Positions 16,799 through 26,940 of a stretch of 64,000 nucleotides of DNA are shown one piece after another. The notes beneath the pieces are model-generated. The model saw only the letters and a list, made by a program, of their open reading frames with translations. It made no database searches and had not been told where the DNA came from. Source of the DNA: an uncultured Roseburia sp. (GTDB lineage: Bacteria > Bacillota > Clostridia > Lachnospirales > Lachnospiraceae); the NCBI GenBank assembly GCA_910577925.1, contig CAJTOI010000004.1, positions 1 to 64,000 of the forward strand. Direction: 5' to 3'. Position 1 is the stretch's first letter; each line of letters starts with the position of its first letter. Both the position numbers and the translations under genes were made by a program.

Positions 16799-17587
16799 CT
16801 ATATATAAAGAATAAAATCATCCTGTTTTCTTATAAATGCCCATGAACCAAAAAACAGAAAAACAAACGCAATACCAAACCCATATGCAACGTCTGTTAT
16901 ACTCGGCAGCGTCTGTTCAAGTACGATCGTTCGAAATTGTGTTATATATTGATACATAGGATTAAAAATACTAATTGCTTTTTGCATTACTTCGGGCAGC
17001 TGCTCCATAGGATAAAATATCGGTGTCAGATACATCCATGCTGTAGTCAATACATTATATATATATTGAATATCTCTGAAAAACACGGCTGCTTCTGCCA
17101 AAAATAATCCTAATCCCAAACTGAAAATATATATTTCCATTAATATTACCGGAAAAAACAACATTGCCCAGGAGAACTGCACTCTGGTAATAATAAATAC
17201 AATGATCATTGCTCCCATTGAAAAAAGCAAATTCACCAAAGAACTCGTTACTTTTGAAAGAGTAAAAACATACTTAGGCACGTATACCTTTTTGAGCAAT
17301 GGCCCGTTTCCTGTAATGGAGAAAATCGCCTGATTTGTTGCCTCCGTCATAAATGTAAAAAGAGTTTGTCCTATAATCAGATATGCGGGATAGTTTTCCA
17401 CTTCAAATCGAAACATATGGGAAAATACCAGATACATAACCACCATGACCATCAATGGATTCAATACACTCCATACATATCCCAGAAAACTTCTCCGATA
17501 TTTTAACTTAATATCTTTTGTCACCAACTGTTTAATCAGATGCCGGTAATTGTACAGCACCTGAAACCTTGTTTTCATTTTATTCAT
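16799..17587 (-). CDS. Polysaccharide ABC exporter, membrane subunit (Wzm/TagG-like)
   Basis: A 262-residue ABC-2 permease with about six membrane helices. The N-terminal motif DIKLKYRRSFLGYVWSVLNP is the classic amphipathic entry of the Wzm/TagG family; the late segment with YLTPIFYP is also conserved. It would pass a finished undecaprenyl-linked chain across the membrane with its ATPase partner directly downstream. It is the first gene behind the promoter at 17.67-17.70 kb. Met1 or Met4 could be the start. Confidence 0.9.
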   Translation of the reverse strand: MNKMKTRFQVLYNYRHLIKQLVTKDIKLKYRRSFLGYVWSVLNPLMVMVVMYLVFSHMFRFEVENYPAYLIIGQTLFTFMTEATNQAIFSITGNGPLLKKVYVPKYVFTLSKVTSSLVNLLFSMGAMIIVFIITRVQFSWAMLFFPVILMEIYIFSLGLGLFLAEAAVFFRDIQYIYNVLTTAWMYLTPIFYPMEQLPEVMQKAISIFNPMYQYITQFRTIVLEQTLPSITDVAYGFGIAFVFLFFGSWAFIRKQDDFILYI

Positions 17588-17673
17588 TATACGTTTTACC
17601 CTCTTAGCCTTTTTGTTTTTATATCCTTATATTAACAGTACTTTACCGCACTTTATTGCACTAATATCGCTTT

Positions 17674-17702
17674 AGTATATCATATTTACTGCCAAAATCC
17701 AA
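17674..17702 (-). promoter_or_regulatory. Likely promoter of the exporter/glf/3-deoxy-sugar operon
   Basis: On the minus strand TTGGAT (17697-17702) is separated by 17 bases from TATACT (17674-17679), with TGA directly in front giving an extended -10. It lies ~87 bases before the permease start, in the largest gap (143 bases) within this stretch of the minus-strand run. Confidence 0.5.
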
Positions 17703-17730
17703 TAGAAACACAAATATTACATGACAATCA

Positions 17731-18558
17731 CTAAATATTATGGTACCTCCGTCTTTCCCTGTTTGTCAGACATCTCCGTCTAAAATATTTTATTTCTCCA
17801 AATATTATCATCAAAATATAGAACAAGGATGAAATTTGTCCTTCTTTCCTTAGTATTCCATAGTTATATTGTCGTCCCTCATGCATCTCTTTTAAATGGG
17901 AAGACAAACCATTCTGTCCATAATATTCTCTCCCACTCCCGTAACTAACCAGTTTTTCTGGCAGATAATATACTTGGTCCCAACGAAAAAAACGTTGATA
18001 ATAATTCATATCTTCAGCATATCTCATATTTTCATTAAATTCCCCCGCTTCCTTCGCACGCTCTCTTTTGATCACAACAGTGGAGGTAAATATGATACTT
18101 TTAATGCAGTAATCTTTCAAGGAAATATGACAGAGAGTGTCATATGTGCGATTTAAAATACGGAGCGCTCCCTCTTCAAGCCCTCCGCACAGCAAATCAA
18201 TCTGTACATATTTTTTTAATATTTCTCCTTGCTTCTCTAATTTATCTAACTGCCATTCATCATCCGCATCAACAAATGCAATATATTCTCCTGTCGCCTG
18301 TTGCATCCCAGTATTCCGCGCAGATGAGGGTCCCGCATTTTTCTGATAAATGTATTTTATAGGAAGCTTTGCTTCATTATTTTTTCCGCTTCCACGCCTT
18401 TGATATGTTTTTACCAGTTTTGCCGTTTCATCTGTTGAACCATCATCCACTATAATTACTTCCTCTATCCAATCCATTCTCGTTTGTCCCGCAAGGGAAT
18501 TCAACGTTTTTTCGATTGTTTTCTCAGCATTATACACCGGAATAATTACACTAAACAT
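17731..18558 (-). CDS. Family 2 glycosyltransferase
   Basis: A 275-residue GT-A enzyme. The N-terminal VIIPVYNAEKTIEKTL, VDDGSTDET and FVDADDEW (DxD metal site) are all canonical, followed by the acceptor region RYAEDMNYYQRF. It probably transfers a single sugar onto a lipid-linked intermediate at the inner membrane face. It is the last gene of the unit starting at 26.8 kb; a new promoter follows. A short hydrophobic stretch near the C-terminus may anchor it. Confidence 0.88.
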   Translation of the reverse strand: MFSVIIPVYNAEKTIEKTLNSLAGQTRMDWIEEVIIVDDGSTDETAKLVKTYQRRGSGKNNEAKLPIKYIYQKNAGPSSARNTGMQQATGEYIAFVDADDEWQLDKLEKQGEILKKYVQIDLLCGGLEEGALRILNRTYDTLCHISLKDYCIKSIIFTSTVVIKRERAKEAGEFNENMRYAEDMNYYQRFFRWDQVYYLPEKLVSYGSGREYYGQNGLSSHLKEMHEGRQYNYGILRKEGQISSLFYILMIIFGEIKYFRRRCLTNRERRRYHNI

Positions 18559-18569
18559 AATTTTTCACC

Positions 18570-19733
18570 TTACCGACTGCATACTCTCTCATAAACTTCC
18601 CTCATTATTCCATCTACCTCTTCGCACCCAAATTTCCGTATCGTTTGCCTATTCATCTGTCCCATATGCTCGTATTCTTCCAATGCACTTGTTTTTTTAT
18701 TAAACAAATTCAAAAATGCTCGCTGGTAGTCCTTCCCTTCCGTAGGTGTCACCAGATATCCGCCCACCCCATCTTCTATTAAATCCACATTTCCCCGGAT
18801 TTTTCCGCAAACTACCGGTAATCCCGCTGCCATAGCCTCCATCAGCGCTACTGAAAGCCCCTCGCGAAGAGAGGCGAGCACAAAGCAATCCGAAGCATGC
18901 AAAATTTCGGGAACATCTTTACGAAAACCCGCAAATTTGATATGTTCACCCAACCCCTTTTCTTTCACATACTGCACTAATGCCTTCTCTCCATCTCCAA
19001 TTCCGCACATTACAAGATAAAGATCCGGATGTCTCAATTCTTCTAATGCTCGAATAAGCATTGCCTGATTTTTATTTACAGTAAATTCCGCTACATTGAC
19101 AATTAAAAAGCCATTCTCCGGAATTCCCAATTCTTTTCTTTTTATTTCCCTCAATTCATTTGAAAACAGACGTTTGTTTATATCTACTCCAACGCCGGGA
19201 ATATAAGTCAGATGTTTCATACGAAATTTATTTTTCGCCAGTTCATAATCCTCTCTGTTTATCACAAGAAGCTCATTGGTATAACGTGCCAAAAAACGTT
19301 CTACCGGATAAAACAACAGCCAGTTTTTTCGAGGTGCTCCTTTATAAAAATGAAATCCGTGAGCAGTATAAATCACAGGTGTTTTATATCTGTAAGCAAT
19401 CAGCCGTCCCAATACTCCGCCAATCGGACTTTGGCAATGTATAAATTTGTAATTCCCCCGAAATACAATATCATTTAATTGACGGTAGGCTTTTTTATTC
19501 TGTCTCAGCTGAAAAACATTTCTTGCAAAATCAACCTGATACCATATCACCCCTTGCCTCTTTAGATCACGCTTCAGTATAACAATTTGATCCGATGAAC
19601 AAGTATTTCCCACTTCAAAATTACATGCCACTTCCACTTCGCAACCCAGTTCCTGCAAAATCCTGATATTTCGCATATTAAATTGCTGTATCATAGATGC
19701 TACGGAAGCAAGTAACAATACCTTTTCCGCCAT
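18570..19733 (-). CDS. Family 4 glycosyltransferase
   Basis: A 387-residue GT-B retaining transferase. Motifs are HCQSPIGGVLGRL and YTAHGFHFYKG in the N-terminal lobe, and SLREGLSVALMEAMAAGLPVV (E-x7-E donor motif) in the C-terminal lobe. HGFHFYKGAP is typical of enzymes adding the second sugar in Lachnospiraceae and Bacilli polysaccharide loci. It sits between an SDR and a GT2, directly downstream of the priming transferase, which fits an early step of repeat-unit assembly. Confidence 0.88.
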   Translation of the reverse strand: MAEKVLLLASVASMIQQFNMRNIRILQELGCEVEVACNFEVGNTCSSDQIVILKRDLKRQGVIWYQVDFARNVFQLRQNKKAYRQLNDIVFRGNYKFIHCQSPIGGVLGRLIAYRYKTPVIYTAHGFHFYKGAPRKNWLLFYPVERFLARYTNELLVINREDYELAKNKFRMKHLTYIPGVGVDINKRLFSNELREIKRKELGIPENGFLIVNVAEFTVNKNQAMLIRALEELRHPDLYLVMCGIGDGEKALVQYVKEKGLGEHIKFAGFRKDVPEILHASDCFVLASLREGLSVALMEAMAAGLPVVCGKIRGNVDLIEDGVGGYLVTPTEGKDYQRAFLNLFNKKTSALEEYEHMGQMNRQTIRKFGCEEVDGIMREVYERVCSR

Positions 19734-19737
19734 TATG

Positions 19738-20631
19738 TCATTGGCTCCTCTCTATACTTTCCCGCAGTCCAAATATCTGGTAACCATCTATTCCTTCTCT
19801 GCTCAATTCCTGTTCAATCGTTAGTGTGCCAAACGCCTTGTGCACCATGTTCCCAATTTTCCCCGGCATTTTGCCTGCCAGCCATACAAAAGGGCACATC
19901 CATCTGCACAAATACATCTTCCTTCCTCTTGCAGCACCAATCTCATGTACCATCTCTGCAGTTGAAACATATACTTCATTTTGCGGTAAAAATATCCCAC
20001 TTTTCCCACTCTTTATTAAAAGGATAAGAAATTCCGCAAAATTTTCAATATAAAGTATACTTCTCTGATTCCTTACTTCCGGAAAAAACGGTAATATTTT
20101 TGCGATTTTCATAAGCACCTGAAAATTTCCTTTGCTGCCTTTTCCATAAATCATTGGCGGACGCACAATCGCTAATTCGTTATTATTTTTTTTAAAAATC
20201 TCCGTCAATTTCTGTTCTGCTTGCCATTTACTATCTCCATAAAAATTCGATGGCGCAGGAATTGTTTCTTTTGTAATACACAATGGACAACCTGTATTGC
20301 TGCTGTCCCCATATACAATAACACTGCTCAGATAGATATACTGCCTCACTCCGGATTCTATAGCCTTCTCAGCTGCTGCACAGGCAAGCTCACAATTCAC
20401 TGCATAATATTCCTGCTTTTCTTCTTCTGTAAGTCTTTCGACATCCGCATGCGCCTTCCCTGTCACATTTATAATACTATCATATCCTGCCCAATCTTCC
20501 AATTTCCAATTCCGACCTCGTAAACTAGTTCTATCTATCTGAAATTCTTGCAAATAATTTTCGTTTACATAATTTTGAAAAGAACAACCTATGTAACTGT
20601 TCATACCCAATATCAGGATTCGTTTTCTCAT
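19738..20631 (-). CDS. NAD-dependent epimerase/reductase (SDR) paired with the priming transferase
   Basis: A 297-residue extended SDR. The nucleotide loop reads GMNSYIG rather than the usual GxxGxxG. The active site shows YLSSVIVYG and FYGDSKWQAE, the Tyr-x3-Lys motif. SDRs in this position, directly after a PglC-type transferase, often act on UDP-2-acetamido-sugars (for example 4-keto reduction in QuiNAc or FucNAc formation). It would process the product of the dehydratase at 21317-23197. Exact reaction is inferred from context. Confidence 0.8.
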   Translation of the reverse strand: MRKRILILGMNSYIGCSFQNYVNENYLQEFQIDRTSLRGRNWKLEDWAGYDSIINVTGKAHADVERLTEEEKQEYYAVNCELACAAAEKAIESGVRQYIYLSSVIVYGDSSNTGCPLCITKETIPAPSNFYGDSKWQAEQKLTEIFKKNNNELAIVRPPMIYGKGSKGNFQVLMKIAKILPFFPEVRNQRSILYIENFAEFLILLIKSGKSGIFLPQNEVYVSTAEMVHEIGAARGRKMYLCRWMCPFVWLAGKMPGKIGNMVHKAFGTLTIEQELSREGIDGYQIFGLRESIERSQ

Positions 20632-20633
20632 TA

Positions 20634-21242
20634 CTATCTTTCCTTTTTCAGTTTTCCCGTTCCACCTTCCACAATACCATCCCCTCTAAGAACACTTAAA
20701 AATGTCCCAAAAAAGCATCTCAGATCCATTCCTATCCCAAACTTTCGTACATATTCTCCGTCTAAGCGGGCCTTCACTGGAATCTCAAGCTCATCACGAC
20801 CGTTAATCTGCGCCCATCCCGTAAGGCCCGGCAGTACATCATTTGCACCATAGTGCTCCCGCTCTGCAATCAAATCATACTGATTCCACAGGGCAGGGCG
20901 TGGTCCCACAATACTCATTTCTCCTCTGAGAATATTTAGTATCTGCGGCAATTCATCCAAACTGGTCTTTCGCAAAAATCTTCCCACTCTCGTAATATAT
21001 TGTTCCGGATTTGTAAGCAAATGAGTGGGCATATCCTTTGGTGTGTCTATGCGCATAGTTCGAAATTTATAAATCCAGAAATAAGTCTTATGAATACCAA
21101 CTCTCTTTTGTTTAAATAAAATCGGTCCCCTGGAATCAAATTTAATTGCCAGGCACAAAACAAGCAGCAGCGGAGATAAAAATAAAATTGCCAGACCACT
21201 GATAAAAATATCCAAACCTCTTTTCACATGACGATACATCAA
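20634..21242 (-). CDS. Undecaprenyl-phosphate sugar phosphotransferase (PglC-like monotopic transferase)
   Basis: A 202-residue priming enzyme of the bacterial sugar transferase family. It has one N-terminal hydrophobic helix, FKQKRVGIHKTYFWIYKFRTMR, the catalytic Asp-Glu dyad in SLDELPQ, and GEMSIVGPRP. Its short length matches the PglC/WecP-like minimal form, in contrast with the long WcaJ-like enzyme at 47769-49133. It would load a phosphosugar, probably an N-acetylated one, on undecaprenyl phosphate. It is flanked by the dehydratase and SDR that would make that donor. Confidence 0.92.
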   Translation of the reverse strand: MMYRHVKRGLDIFISGLAILFLSPLLLVLCLAIKFDSRGPILFKQKRVGIHKTYFWIYKFRTMRIDTPKDMPTHLLTNPEQYITRVGRFLRKTSLDELPQILNILRGEMSIVGPRPALWNQYDLIAEREHYGANDVLPGLTGWAQINGRDELEIPVKARLDGEYVRKFGIGMDLRCFFGTFLSVLRGDGIVEGGTGKLKKER

Positions 21243-21316
21243 ACAACTCCTTTTCTTAATTTAAGTTTTTACAGATATCTTTTTATTCCAAACTATTCTC
21301 TCTTCAACGTACTTTT

Positions 21317-23197
21317 TCATTTCATCTGCACCTCTGCCTCGGGGTGATACGTCGGCGCTATCCGCTTTACCCAGTCTCTGATATCATCCGGCTCTGTCAC
21401 CACATATTCTTTTAATTCGTTTAACTGCTCTAAAAACCGTTCTTCATCCATTTCAATCGGCTTACCAATATGAATAAGTTTATTTTCTGTATTCTGCATC
21501 CCCTCTTCTTCCATAAGTATTTCTTCATATAATTTCTCTCCCGGACGCAATCCGGTAAATATAATCTGGATATCTTCATCCGGTTTATGACCTGACAATA
21601 AAATCAAATTTTTTGCTAAATCTAAAATGCGAACAGGCTCTCCCATATCGAGGACAAAAATTTCGCCTCCTTTTGCGTATGCTCCTGCCTGGAGTACTAA
21701 AGACACTGCTTCCGGTATTGTCATAAAATAACGAACTATTTCAGGATCCGTAACCGTGACTGGCCCCCCGCGTTCAATCTGTTTTTTAAAAAGGGGTATC
21801 ACACTGCCGTTGCTACCAAGCACATTACCAAAACGTACTGCTACATACTCCGTTTCCGACCTCCTGTTATAGGTCTGTATAATCATTTCACAGATACGTT
21901 TACTCGCTCCCATGATATTTGTCGGATTTACCGCCTTATCAGTAGAAATCATGACAAACTTTTTTACTTGATACAAATCTGCCGCCTGAACAATTTTCAA
22001 AGTCCCAAGTACATTATTTTTAATCGCTTCATTAGGACTCTCCTCCATGAGCGGTACATGCTTGTGGGCTGCCGCATGATAAATAATCTCCGGTCGATAA
22101 ATCTCAAATATATGATTCATACGATTCGTATTCCGCACAGAAGCAATCAGCACTACCAGGTCTAACTCAGGAAATTTTACTTTGAGTTCATTTTGAATAT
22201 CATATGTGGTATTTTCATAAATATCTACAATAATTAATCTTTTGGGATGATGTTCTGCAACCTGCCTGCAAAGCTCACTTCCAATAGATCCACCTCCTCC
22301 TGTTACCATGACCACTTTCCCTGAAACATAGCCCATAATAGATTCCAAATCGACAGAAACCGGTTCCCGGCCTAAAAGATCGTTGACATCCACGTCCTTC
22401 AACTTACTGACACTTACCTCACCATTCACCAGCTGATAAATCCCGGGCAACCGCTTCAGTTCACAGCCTGTCTCCTTGCAAACCTCAAGGATACCCCTAA
22501 TCTGCCGGGGAGACGCCGACGGCATCGCAATGATAATCTCGTGAACATGCAATTCCTGCACCTTTTCCAAAATACAGCTCCTGTCGCCCAAAACTTTTGT
22601 TCCGTGAATATAATTTCCAATCTTGGCACAATCATCGTCGATCACACCCACTACCTTTTTCTCAATATAATAGCTGTTATTGATTTCCTTAATCAGCTGA
22701 TTGCCTGCATCTCCTGCCCCAACCACCAGTACATTTCTCTGGTAAGCCTTCTTTTTGTGTAAGATACGCAGTGATCTTAAAGCACGATAAGAATAGCGAC
22801 ATCCTAATACCATCACCATCAAAAATAATCCAAACAGAATATAAAAGCTCCTGGGAACAGGATACATGTCTCCCCAGTTTCGAAGCAAAATGATTCCCGC
22901 AGAAATAAGTGTGTCTATTACACATGCAGAAACTACATACATCACTTCCAGAGCACCTGCATAGCTCCATAGACTCGAATATAAGCGGAGCCACCAAAAT
23001 ATAGCAATTGTTGCCAACAACATATAAGGCAGTGCCTTCCATACTTCATTTAAATACTCCGGTGGAATATTTTTTAAATGAAAATCAAATCGTATAAGTA
23101 ATGCCAGCATACTCGAAATAAACACTGCCAGTATATCATAACATATTAAAAAAATTCTTCGAATAAATAATTGCCTGTCTTTTATTACTTGTCTCAT
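21317..23197 (-). CDS. UDP-sugar 4,6-dehydratase (PglF/CapD/WbpM family)
   Basis: A 626-residue membrane dehydratase. Four N-terminal membrane helices occupy ~10-135, a CoA-binding-like Rossmann domain ~150-270, and the SDR domain begins with VTGGGGSIGSE. The catalytic segment SDTK-type appears as ISTDKAVNP with the active Lys retained, and FGNVLGSNGSVIP and TGLRPGEKLYEE are present. It would convert UDP-GlcNAc to the 4-keto-6-deoxy intermediate, the first step to QuiNAc, FucNAc or bacillosamine-type sugars. It starts the initiation block ahead of the PglC-like enzyme. Confidence 0.93.
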   Translation of the reverse strand: MRQVIKDRQLFIRRIFLICYDILAVFISSMLALLIRFDFHLKNIPPEYLNEVWKALPYMLLATIAIFWWLRLYSSLWSYAGALEVMYVVSACVIDTLISAGIILLRNWGDMYPVPRSFYILFGLFLMVMVLGCRYSYRALRSLRILHKKKAYQRNVLVVGAGDAGNQLIKEINNSYYIEKKVVGVIDDDCAKIGNYIHGTKVLGDRSCILEKVQELHVHEIIIAMPSASPRQIRGILEVCKETGCELKRLPGIYQLVNGEVSVSKLKDVDVNDLLGREPVSVDLESIMGYVSGKVVMVTGGGGSIGSELCRQVAEHHPKRLIIVDIYENTTYDIQNELKVKFPELDLVVLIASVRNTNRMNHIFEIYRPEIIYHAAAHKHVPLMEESPNEAIKNNVLGTLKIVQAADLYQVKKFVMISTDKAVNPTNIMGASKRICEMIIQTYNRRSETEYVAVRFGNVLGSNGSVIPLFKKQIERGGPVTVTDPEIVRYFMTIPEAVSLVLQAGAYAKGGEIFVLDMGEPVRILDLAKNLILLSGHKPDEDIQIIFTGLRPGEKLYEEILMEEEGMQNTENKLIHIGKPIEMDEERFLEQLNELKEYVVTEPDDIRDWVKRIAPTYHPEAEVQMK

Positions 23198-23288
23198 AAA
23201 TCAATACTGCTTTCTGAAAAATTACTATATCTGCCTTTTACTCAGTAAAAGTATAACTCAAAGCCTCCCCGAATGCCACTAAAATTGC

Positions 23289-24818
23289 TTAAAATCGGCT
23301 TCTCTTTCCACTTTCCAGCCCCTCATTCATAAAATATCCTATTAACAGGTAAAATAGAATCCAGTCCACTCCACCAAATACCAATTCAAAATCTCTCACA
23401 ACAGTCAATACGAAAAGTATACTTCCTAAGATAGCAACATACCATTTCTCTTTCACGCTCTTTAGTAGACGAGAAAAAAAGGACACCATCATGACAACAT
23501 AAGCCATCAACGCAAATACTCCATACCTCCACAAAACTCCCAACGCTCCACTATATATCTTCTGCTTCTCCCCAAAATATGAGAAGTCCTTGTTATGTCC
23601 CCATGGACTTATCGACCAGAAAAATTCTTTGACCACTCTCACTCTGTCTGCATCCGTTGCAAGATCAGACCAAAAAAGAGAAGGAACACCTGTCATTATC
23701 TCACCAAAAATCAAACACAAAATCACTCGAATAAGCAGAACCGCAACTACTGCTACTACCATATCACTCACAAAATCTCTTGGCCTCTCCATGTTTTTCC
23801 ACATAAATATCACAAACGGAAATATGACAAGTAGAATGACTCCTTCTCCTCCAATCTTTTTATACACCATAAAATCTGCCAAGATCATGCAAACTGAAAA
23901 CGCAAAATAGCTCTTGGCCATAACACCATTCCATTTTTGAAATTTTATTTTTTCTCCCGAACATAGCACGCCAATGCATATTAGTAAAACCGCCCCCACT
24001 ATAACAATATTTCGATGACCCTTTGTTTCGAAATAACTTCCGTTTGCTTTCCCCATCAAACAAATCCAAAATAACGCCATCCACATAATTTGGCGCCATA
24101 TCCCTATCCATCTTTTCCCTATATGTTGTGTCCAGCGGCCTGCACATCTACCCAACCAGATATATATTCTCTGCAGTTCCCGTACAAATGCCTCATACCA
24201 ATTGTAACAACCATGTATTTTCTTCCACATGCTATATAAAGCATAAAGGAACAGATAAAATGTCGTTGCAATGATCACGCCCGGCAACAGCATTTTATGG
24301 CTCACGGGATTCCGTTCGGTCATTTTAACTGCCGTAACCGCCATTCCTGTCTCGACAGTCGTATCCAATATAATCCGGATTTGGTTCACTTCCTCCGAGA
24401 AAAAAAAAGTGCTATTCCATCCTTTCTGTATGTCAATCACAAATTTTTGCACATATTCCTTATCTTTGTTTTGAAGGTAAACAGCAGCAGTATGCTCATT
24501 CGCCTCCGTACCTTCAACAAAGAATGATAGGTAACAACTTTTTTTCTCATATAACGGATTCTTAAATGTCCAGCGCGTTTTTCCATTCGTCTGAATCTTC
24601 CTTGCCGCAGCCACCTGGCTATCCGAAAATTCAAATACATCCCCAATCTGGTAAAAATCTCCTCCAATAGCATGTGTTGTTCCACTACCTATAAATTGCA
24701 TTCTTGCCGTAAATAGCATAGAAGTCACCAAGCCAAACATCCCGCAAATCCAACATATGATTAAATATTTTCTTATTTTATCTACTGTCATATCATCCCA
24801 ACTTCTGTCTCTTGCCAT
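23289..24818 (-). CDS. Polysaccharide polymerase/ligase-like membrane protein (short paralogue)
   Basis: A 509-residue protein with one N-terminal membrane helix, an extracytoplasmic domain (~40-165), and about eight helices after residue 175. It is related to the 671-residue protein directly upstream; both share the GEVYEF/GDVFEF start of the outer domain and a late WxYGVFxxxxYVxMxxFF segment. The Wzy/WaaL-like loop between those helices is much reduced here. ATG 24818 overlaps the upstream gene by 26 bases, whereas ATG 24791 directly follows its stop; the latter is equally likely. A partner or regulator of polymerisation is possible. Confidence 0.6.
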   Translation of the reverse strand: MARDRSWDDMTVDKIRKYLIICWICGMFGLVTSMLFTARMQFIGSGTTHAIGGDFYQIGDVFEFSDSQVAAARKIQTNGKTRWTFKNPLYEKKSCYLSFFVEGTEANEHTAAVYLQNKDKEYVQKFVIDIQKGWNSTFFFSEEVNQIRIILDTTVETGMAVTAVKMTERNPVSHKMLLPGVIIATTFYLFLYALYSMWKKIHGCYNWYEAFVRELQRIYIWLGRCAGRWTQHIGKRWIGIWRQIMWMALFWICLMGKANGSYFETKGHRNIVIVGAVLLICIGVLCSGEKIKFQKWNGVMAKSYFAFSVCMILADFMVYKKIGGEGVILLVIFPFVIFMWKNMERPRDFVSDMVVAVVAVLLIRVILCLIFGEIMTGVPSLFWSDLATDADRVRVVKEFFWSISPWGHNKDFSYFGEKQKIYSGALGVLWRYGVFALMAYVVMMVSFFSRLLKSVKEKWYVAILGSILFVLTVVRDFELVFGGVDWILFYLLIGYFMNEGLESGKRSRF

Positions 24819-26808
24819 TCACTGTAAAGAAATAACCCATTCCTATATAATAAACAGGCCAACTAATCCATCGAAATGGCTGTTCAAGATTATCACACAT
24901 CATCGTAAAACCAACACTCCACGAGACAGCAAACAAAAACCAAGCCTCCATTGACATACTGTTTCGCCACAAATGTCTTCCCGCCGAAATCAGAAAGAAA
25001 GCCATCAGCATTACATAAGGAATCGCTGCAAACACTCCATAGCGATACGCAATTATAAGAATCGCATTGTGAGCATAACTCTTGTTCCCAAAAAGTGTTG
25101 CCCGATCTGAATGTCCCCACAAATTCATTTTTTGTATATACAACCTATAAAACTGTGTTCTTCCACTCGTCAAATCATCCATGTTTCTAAAATTTATTAA
25201 TTTATCTACTACCCGACTGTCAAACAATGCGGATGCGTATACAGTTTGCGTTCCAGGCAAACGATATTTTTCTGTTTCATTTTTGTAAAAATCATTTTTA
25301 AAAATCAACTGCACCCCATATTTTGCACAAATATTATGCAACCCCCAGTCTGATATTGCTAAAACAGGATAAGAAAGACAAACCATCATTAATAAAATAC
25401 ATATAAATTTTTTATTTCGAAAATGAATATCCACCCATATTCCTTGGATGAAAAATGCAGAAAATATTGCCACCAATACAATAATCGAAAATATTGACTG
25501 TGTTTTCCATTCCATATATGTTGCTGCAAGAATAGCAATAATATCTATAAACATTCCATAAAAACTTCGCTTTTCTCTTTTTTGCTGCTTTTCAAGTAAT
25601 GACGCACAAAAACTAAGGATTACAATATTCAAATATATTGCAAAAGGAATCGGGTTCGTGCAAATCCCCGAATAACGCAATTCCGATATCATGGGTCGAA
25701 ATAGCATACAAAACAGATATGCTGGCAAAAAAGTCATGCGTACTGCACAAATTATATCCCTCACAAATTCTGCTGGCCTTTCCATATTCCCCCATGCAAA
25801 AAAAAGCAACCCCATAACCAGCAGCATCACATATCCTGTATATTGAAATCGCTTATGCACTACAAAATCTGACAGGCATATCATTATGCATAATACAAAC
25901 CAGCATAACACCATTCCACTTCCCCAACGTAAACAGTTAAATGGTTTTTCCATCATGAAAATTGCAATCAAAAAAAGCTGTATTATGCAAAACATTAATA
26001 AATAATTGTATCCTATATTTTTATTATAATATGCAGTATCATCCACCACTATCATAACTACAAACATAGTAAACAGTATCCATCTGCGCACTATACTTCG
26101 CCCTTTTCTCGACAACCGCAGAATTCCTGAAAATCCTTTGCAAAAAACTCTGCTTACCGCCAAAAACCATTTTTCTAGCAAATAAATCGGTGCATACCAG
26201 TCTATCACTCTTATCCACTTTCTGACGCATCTCCACAAAATTGCTATTAACAGCAAGTAAATGCACAATACCGCTCCTGCTTGTTTTATATAAGATTTCA
26301 TTTCGAAAACAGGCTCGTTTTCGTAAAGCGTCACTCGTTTTACTCGAAATCTCACATGTGTCTGGCCATTTACTGTAAACATAATTTTACTAAATTTATC
26401 AGATTCAACTGGGATTATATTTGTCCCTTCAGTTAAGCATACATTCAATTCTCCCACTGTTTGCTGTTCACTATTGACAAAAAATATCTGACAAATCATC
26501 TCTGGCACAGTCATATCATCCATCTGTACTTTTAAATATTTCCATGAAAAATCAATCCCATTTACCGCATAGACAGTATAAGCATTTTCATCTGTAATCT
26601 CTATCTGCTCTTTTTCACTATCATATATCCAGTTAACACCCGAAACCATGCTATCTGAATAAAAAAACTCATAAACCTCCCCCACATTATAAAAATGGTC
26701 CAGATTGATTTTTCCCGCCAATCGCATACCAGCAATAGATGCAGAAAATACAATCCCCACCAGCAGGACAACAATGCATATTGTCACATTACAGCGGCTT
26801 CTTTTCAT
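24793..26808 (-). CDS. Polysaccharide polymerase/ligase-like membrane protein with extracytoplasmic domain
   Basis: A 671-residue membrane protein. Helix 1 (~8-28) is followed by an outer domain of ~140 residues rich in beta pattern, then about ten helices. The segment with TSGRTQFYRLY, LFGNKSYAHNAIL and YRYGVFAAIPY resembles the big periplasmic loop and following helix of O-antigen ligase/Wzy proteins. It would polymerise or ligate lipid-linked units outside the membrane. It is the first gene behind the strong promoter at 26.9 kb. The N-terminal outer domain is not usual for Wzy. Confidence 0.65.
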   Translation of the reverse strand: MKRSRCNVTICIVVLLVGIVFSASIAGMRLAGKINLDHFYNVGEVYEFFYSDSMVSGVNWIYDSEKEQIEITDENAYTVYAVNGIDFSWKYLKVQMDDMTVPEMICQIFFVNSEQQTVGELNVCLTEGTNIIPVESDKFSKIMFTVNGQTHVRFRVKRVTLYENEPVFEMKSYIKQAGAVLCIYLLLIAILWRCVRKWIRVIDWYAPIYLLEKWFLAVSRVFCKGFSGILRLSRKGRSIVRRWILFTMFVVMIVVDDTAYYNKNIGYNYLLMFCIIQLFLIAIFMMEKPFNCLRWGSGMVLCWFVLCIMICLSDFVVHKRFQYTGYVMLLVMGLLFFAWGNMERPAEFVRDIICAVRMTFLPAYLFCMLFRPMISELRYSGICTNPIPFAIYLNIVILSFCASLLEKQQKREKRSFYGMFIDIIAILAATYMEWKTQSIFSIIVLVAIFSAFFIQGIWVDIHFRNKKFICILLMMVCLSYPVLAISDWGLHNICAKYGVQLIFKNDFYKNETEKYRLPGTQTVYASALFDSRVVDKLINFRNMDDLTSGRTQFYRLYIQKMNLWGHSDRATLFGNKSYAHNAILIIAYRYGVFAAIPYVMLMAFFLISAGRHLWRNSMSMEAWFLFAVSWSVGFTMMCDNLEQPFRWISWPVYYIGMGYFFTVNGKRQKLG

Positions 26809-26884
26809 AATATTGCTCCTGACTTTCTATCAATACGTTTCTTCCCCGAAATTGCTAAAATAGCATCCTTTTTAATCATGTATT

Positions 26885-26913
26885 ATTTTATCATGTGACA
26901 ATATAGCTGTCAA
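26885..26913 (-). promoter_or_regulatory. Strong sigma-A-type promoter of the 26.8-17.7 kb operon
   Basis: On the minus strand a perfect TTGACA (26908-26913), a 17-base spacer and TAAAAT (26885-26890) preceded by TGA form an extended consensus promoter. It lies ~77 bases ahead of the polymerase-like gene start at 26808. Confidence 0.75.
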
Positions 26914-26940
26914 ATTTCAGCACCTAATTAATTTTTTTAC

